A DNA stretch of 64,000 nt from Helicobacter macacae MIT 99-5501 (GTDB lineage: Bacteria > Campylobacterota > Campylobacteria > Campylobacterales > Helicobacteraceae), in the NCBI RefSeq assembly GCF_000507845.1, contig NZ_KI669454.1:968604-1032603 (forward strand), read 5' to 3'. The notes under the pieces are model-generated. The model ran no database searches, had not been told where the DNA came from, and saw nothing but the letters and a program-made list of their open reading frames with translations. Shown in pieces: positions 63,219 to 64,000 of this stretch (the first letter of the stretch is position 1; every line of letters begins with the position of its first letter). The position numbers were made by a program, and so were the translations under genes.

Positions 63219-64000
63219 CTAGATTTTGGATTTTGCTAGCATTTGTGCGACTTCTTTTGCGTGATAAGAGATGATGATGTCTGCCCCCGCTCGCTTAAAT
63301 CCCACAAGCGTTTCTAACACGATTTTATCATAATCAATTACGCCTGCGTTTTTGCCCGCCTGCATTAAAGCATATTCGCCACTGACATTATACACAGCTA
63401 GTGGTAGCAGTGTGCGCTCCCTCACATCTCGCACAATGTCTAAAAACGCCAATGCTGGCTTTATCATCAAAATATCCGCTCCCTCCGCTTCATCGGTTAG
63501 ACTTTCATTGATTGCTTCTTTGCGGTTGGCTATGTCTTGTTGGTAGGATTTCCTATCTCCAAAGCTAGGGGCAGACTGCGCCACATCACGAAATGGTCCA
63601 TAATACGCGCTTGCAAATTTCGTAGAATAGCTCATAATAGGTGTATTTGCAAAGTCAGCACTATCTAACCCTACTCGAATAGAGCGCACCATTCCGTCCA
63701 TTGAAGCACTTGGGGCGATGATGTCCGCTCCTGCACTTGCTAGATTGATAGCTTGCTTGGCTAAAATCTCTAAAGTTTTGTCATTATCCACGCTTATATT
63801 TTGACTTGGGTTTTGGCTTTGATTTGATTCTAGGATTCCGCAATGTCCGTGGCTAGTGTATTCACAAAAGCACAAATCCACACTTACCAAAAAATGTGGA
63901 TATGCTTTTTTGATAGCCCTCACACTTTCACACACAATATTTTGCGGGTTTAGGGCTTGGTTACCTACTTCATCTTTTTGCTTTACAATCCCAAAAAGTA
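63219..64000 (-). CDS. hemB: Delta-aminolevulinic acid dehydratase, 5' end beyond window
   Basis: This enzyme condenses two ALA molecules to porphobilinogen for haem. The frame is open from base 64000 ([16 protein letters not shown]) to the stop at 63219, about 260 codons of a usual 320-330. The zinc-binding Cys set [13 protein letters not shown], the Schiff-base region [16 protein letters not shown] with its Lys, and [10 protein letters not shown] ... [10 protein letters not shown] are present. A short Gln/Asn/Ser-rich insertion follows the Cys motif. It ends 14 bases before the rluB-like start. Confidence 0.96.
   Translation of the reverse strand, partial: LFGIVKQKDEVGNQALNPQNIVCESVRAIKKAYPHFLVSVDLCFCEYTSHGHCGILESNQSQNPSQNISVDNDKTLEILAKQAINLASAGADIIAPSASMDGMVRSIRVGLDSADFANTPIMSYSTKFASAYYGPFRDVAQSAPSFGDRKSYQQDIANRKEAINESLTDEAEGADILMIKPALAFLDIVRDVRERTLLPLAVYNVSGEYALMQAGKNAGVIDYDKIVLETLVGFKRAGADIIISYHAKEVAQMLAKSKI

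Noticed and set aside
1..64000. tRNA, rRNA, tmRNA and other structured RNA genes
   Set aside because: No cloverleaf or conserved rRNA segment was recognised by eye; a covariance-model scan would be decisive.

Overview
The window is a 64 kb piece of a chromosome of about 37-38% GC. The gene set and its local order point to a Helicobacter, most likely an enterohepatic rather than a gastric species: rpsP-khpA-rimM-trmD-rplS, fliK-flgD-flgE', ddl-hydrolase-murF, rpsA-hypothetical-serA, dnaG next to a PP-loop protein, and a CNNM/CorC protein near a PiT phosphate transporter. Sigma-54 flagellar promoters, outer membrane proteins with slippery repeats and an FrxA-like nitroreductase agree. The species cannot be fixed by eye. 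No rRNA, tRNA, CRISPR array or intact insertion sequence was recognised.

Layout. 1-3.6 kb (minus): rny (3' end cut off by the window), 5-formyl-THF cyclo-ligase, CNNM/CorC membrane protein. 4.2-6.7 kb (minus): an outer membrane protein switched out of frame by a (TC)8 tract, and the PiT transporter. 7.1-11.2 kb (plus): rpsP, khpA, rimM, trmD, rplS, a YbgC-type thioesterase and a DUF493 protein. 11.3-28.1 kb (minus): DUF3972 protein, purE, nrdA, frxA-like, typA, a TPR/glycosyltransferase with an in-frame G14 tract, a DUF2156 protein, pheA, a single-chain restriction-methyltransferase and lysA. 28.2-30.2 kb (plus): small membrane protein and der. 30.2-31.6 kb: non-coding, rich in palindromic repeats, with a decayed coding relic. 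31.6-40.6 kb (plus): a sigma-54-driven fliK-flgD-flgE' cluster, a COG3014-like lipoprotein, a membrane protein and dgkA. 40.7-49.2 kb: an unknown OB-fold-like protein, a TonB-dependent receptor broken at a G10 tract and again downstream, a 0.7 kb island of palindromic repeats, purN and flgL with its own sigma-54 promoter. 49.7-53.8 kb (plus): ddl, an alpha/beta-hydrolase joined to an acylphosphatase, murF. 54.0-57.0 kb (minus): PP-loop protein, dnaG. 57.2-62.1 kb (plus): lipoprotein candidate, rpsA, a small membrane protein, serA. 62.3-64.0 kb (minus): rluB-like and hemB (5' end cut off).

Three themes stand out. First, simple-sequence switches sit on surface genes: (TC)8 plus a promoter T13 on the outer membrane protein, G14 in the glycosyltransferase, G10 in the TonB receptor, and T14 in the probable promoter spacer of frxA. 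As assembled, the outer membrane protein and the receptor read OFF and the glycosyltransferase reads ON. Second, there is a dispersed repeat with conserved ends (GATTGCCACG ... CTCGCAATGACG) around interchangeable palindromic cores. It forms an island at 45.3-46.0 kb and is also carried in frame inside the restriction-methyltransferase gene, where it is translated. Third, many housekeeping enzymes (RimM, TrmD, LysA, RluB, 5-FCL, the PP-loop protein, the YbgC-like protein) carry extra Ser/Lys/Asn/Gln-rich segments written in a recurrent AAAATCTAGC / GATTCTA vocabulary.

Working together, the genes cover ribosome building and tRNA/rRNA modification, the cell wall (ddl, murF, lysA), amino-acid and purine synthesis (pheA, serA, purE, purN), deoxyribonucleotide supply (nrdA), the flagellar hook (fliK, flgD, flgE', flgL), and a variable surface layer together with one restriction-modification enzyme.
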